This document shows positions 44,490-44,560 of a DNA stretch of 44,560 nt, piece by piece. The DNA lies in NCBI GenBank assembly GCA_025455225.1, contig JALOMY010000001.1:1-44560 (forward strand), given 5' to 3'. The number at the start of each line of letters is the position of its first letter. Positions within the stretch are counted from its first letter, which is position 1. The translations under genes were made by a program, and so were the position numbers. Under the pieces are notes generated by a model. That model saw nothing but the letters and a program-made list of their open reading frames with translations. It was not told the origin of the DNA and ran no database searches. The stretch comes from Cyclobacteriaceae bacterium (GTDB lineage: Bacteria; Bacteroidota; Bacteroidia; Cytophagales; Cyclobacteriaceae).

Positions 44490-44560
44490 ATGACAAGAAT
44501 TACAGTTGCCAAGGGCGATGGTATCGGCCCGGAAATTATGGATGCCACGCTTGCCATTAT
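44490..44560 (+). CDS. icd: isocitrate/isopropylmalate dehydrogenase family, probably isocitrate dehydrogenase (3' partial)
   Basis: Only the first 23 codons are in the window, starting MTRITVAKGDGIGPEIMDAT. The GDGIGPEI motif is the N-terminal signature of the beta-decarboxylating dehydrogenases. The following MDATLAI suggests NAD(P)-dependent isocitrate dehydrogenase (citric acid cycle), rather than isopropylmalate dehydrogenase, which usually continues GPEVV or GPEIV. The family is sure; the exact member is likely but not certain. Confidence 0.7.
   Translation, partial: MTRITVAKGDGIGPEIMDATLAI

Overview
The window reads as a chromosomal segment of a gliding, Cytophagales-type member of the Bacteroidota. 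The evidence is the type IX secretion (T9SS) material (PorP/SprF protein, DUF5103 plug protein, two type-B C-terminal sorting domains, SprB-like repeats), the many Bacteroidota-style lipoproteins, DUF3276/PUR and FISUMP proteins, and promoter-like boxes of the TTTG-N19-TAnnTTTG class. No rRNA, tRNA, insertion sequence, prophage or CRISPR array was seen. The content is mostly core chromosome with some surface-protein accessory genes, and coding is dense: no gene-free stretch exceeds 300 bases.

Left part (1-8.7 kb): the 3' end of a dihydrolipoyl-dehydrogenase-like gene, a small secreted protein, an iodotyrosine-deiodinase-like nitroreductase, then a complete minus-strand histidine operon in the transcription order hisG-hisD-hisC-hisB-hisH-hisA-hisF-hisIE. 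Its genes overlap or lie at most 14 bases apart. In front of hisG is a complete-looking transcription attenuator: a 25-codon leader peptide with five consecutive His codons, a possible antiterminator and a strong terminator.

Middle part (8.7-25.5 kb): DUF3592 protein, TPR lipoprotein, a 33-residue basic protein, an unknown membrane protein, a LemA + M48 protease pair, an LRR T9SS type-B cargo protein with its PorP/SprF partner, a PadR regulator overlapping a MacB/FtsX-type permease, a thioesterase, an aldo/keto reductase with a DUF4136 lipoprotein, Smc, and an unknown single-span protein.

Giant gene (25.6-33.2 kb): a small secreted SprB-like protein precedes a 2428-residue T9SS type-B surface protein. 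That protein has eleven tandem ~89-residue repeats followed by four copies of a second repeat. Residues 433-1785 contain no Lys, Arg or His.

Right part (33.2-44.6 kb): a LuxC-type acyl-CoA reductase divergent from a 2[4Fe-4S] ferredoxin, a DUF58 protein, a PUR-domain protein, YchF, a solitary Cas6-like protein with no CRISPR array nearby, a FISUMP lipoprotein, the T9SS plug protein, an ECF sigma factor overlapping an unusual inner-membrane-anchored beta-barrel protein, an LVIVD-repeat lipoprotein with a small outer-membrane-like partner, and the start of an isocitrate-dehydrogenase gene.
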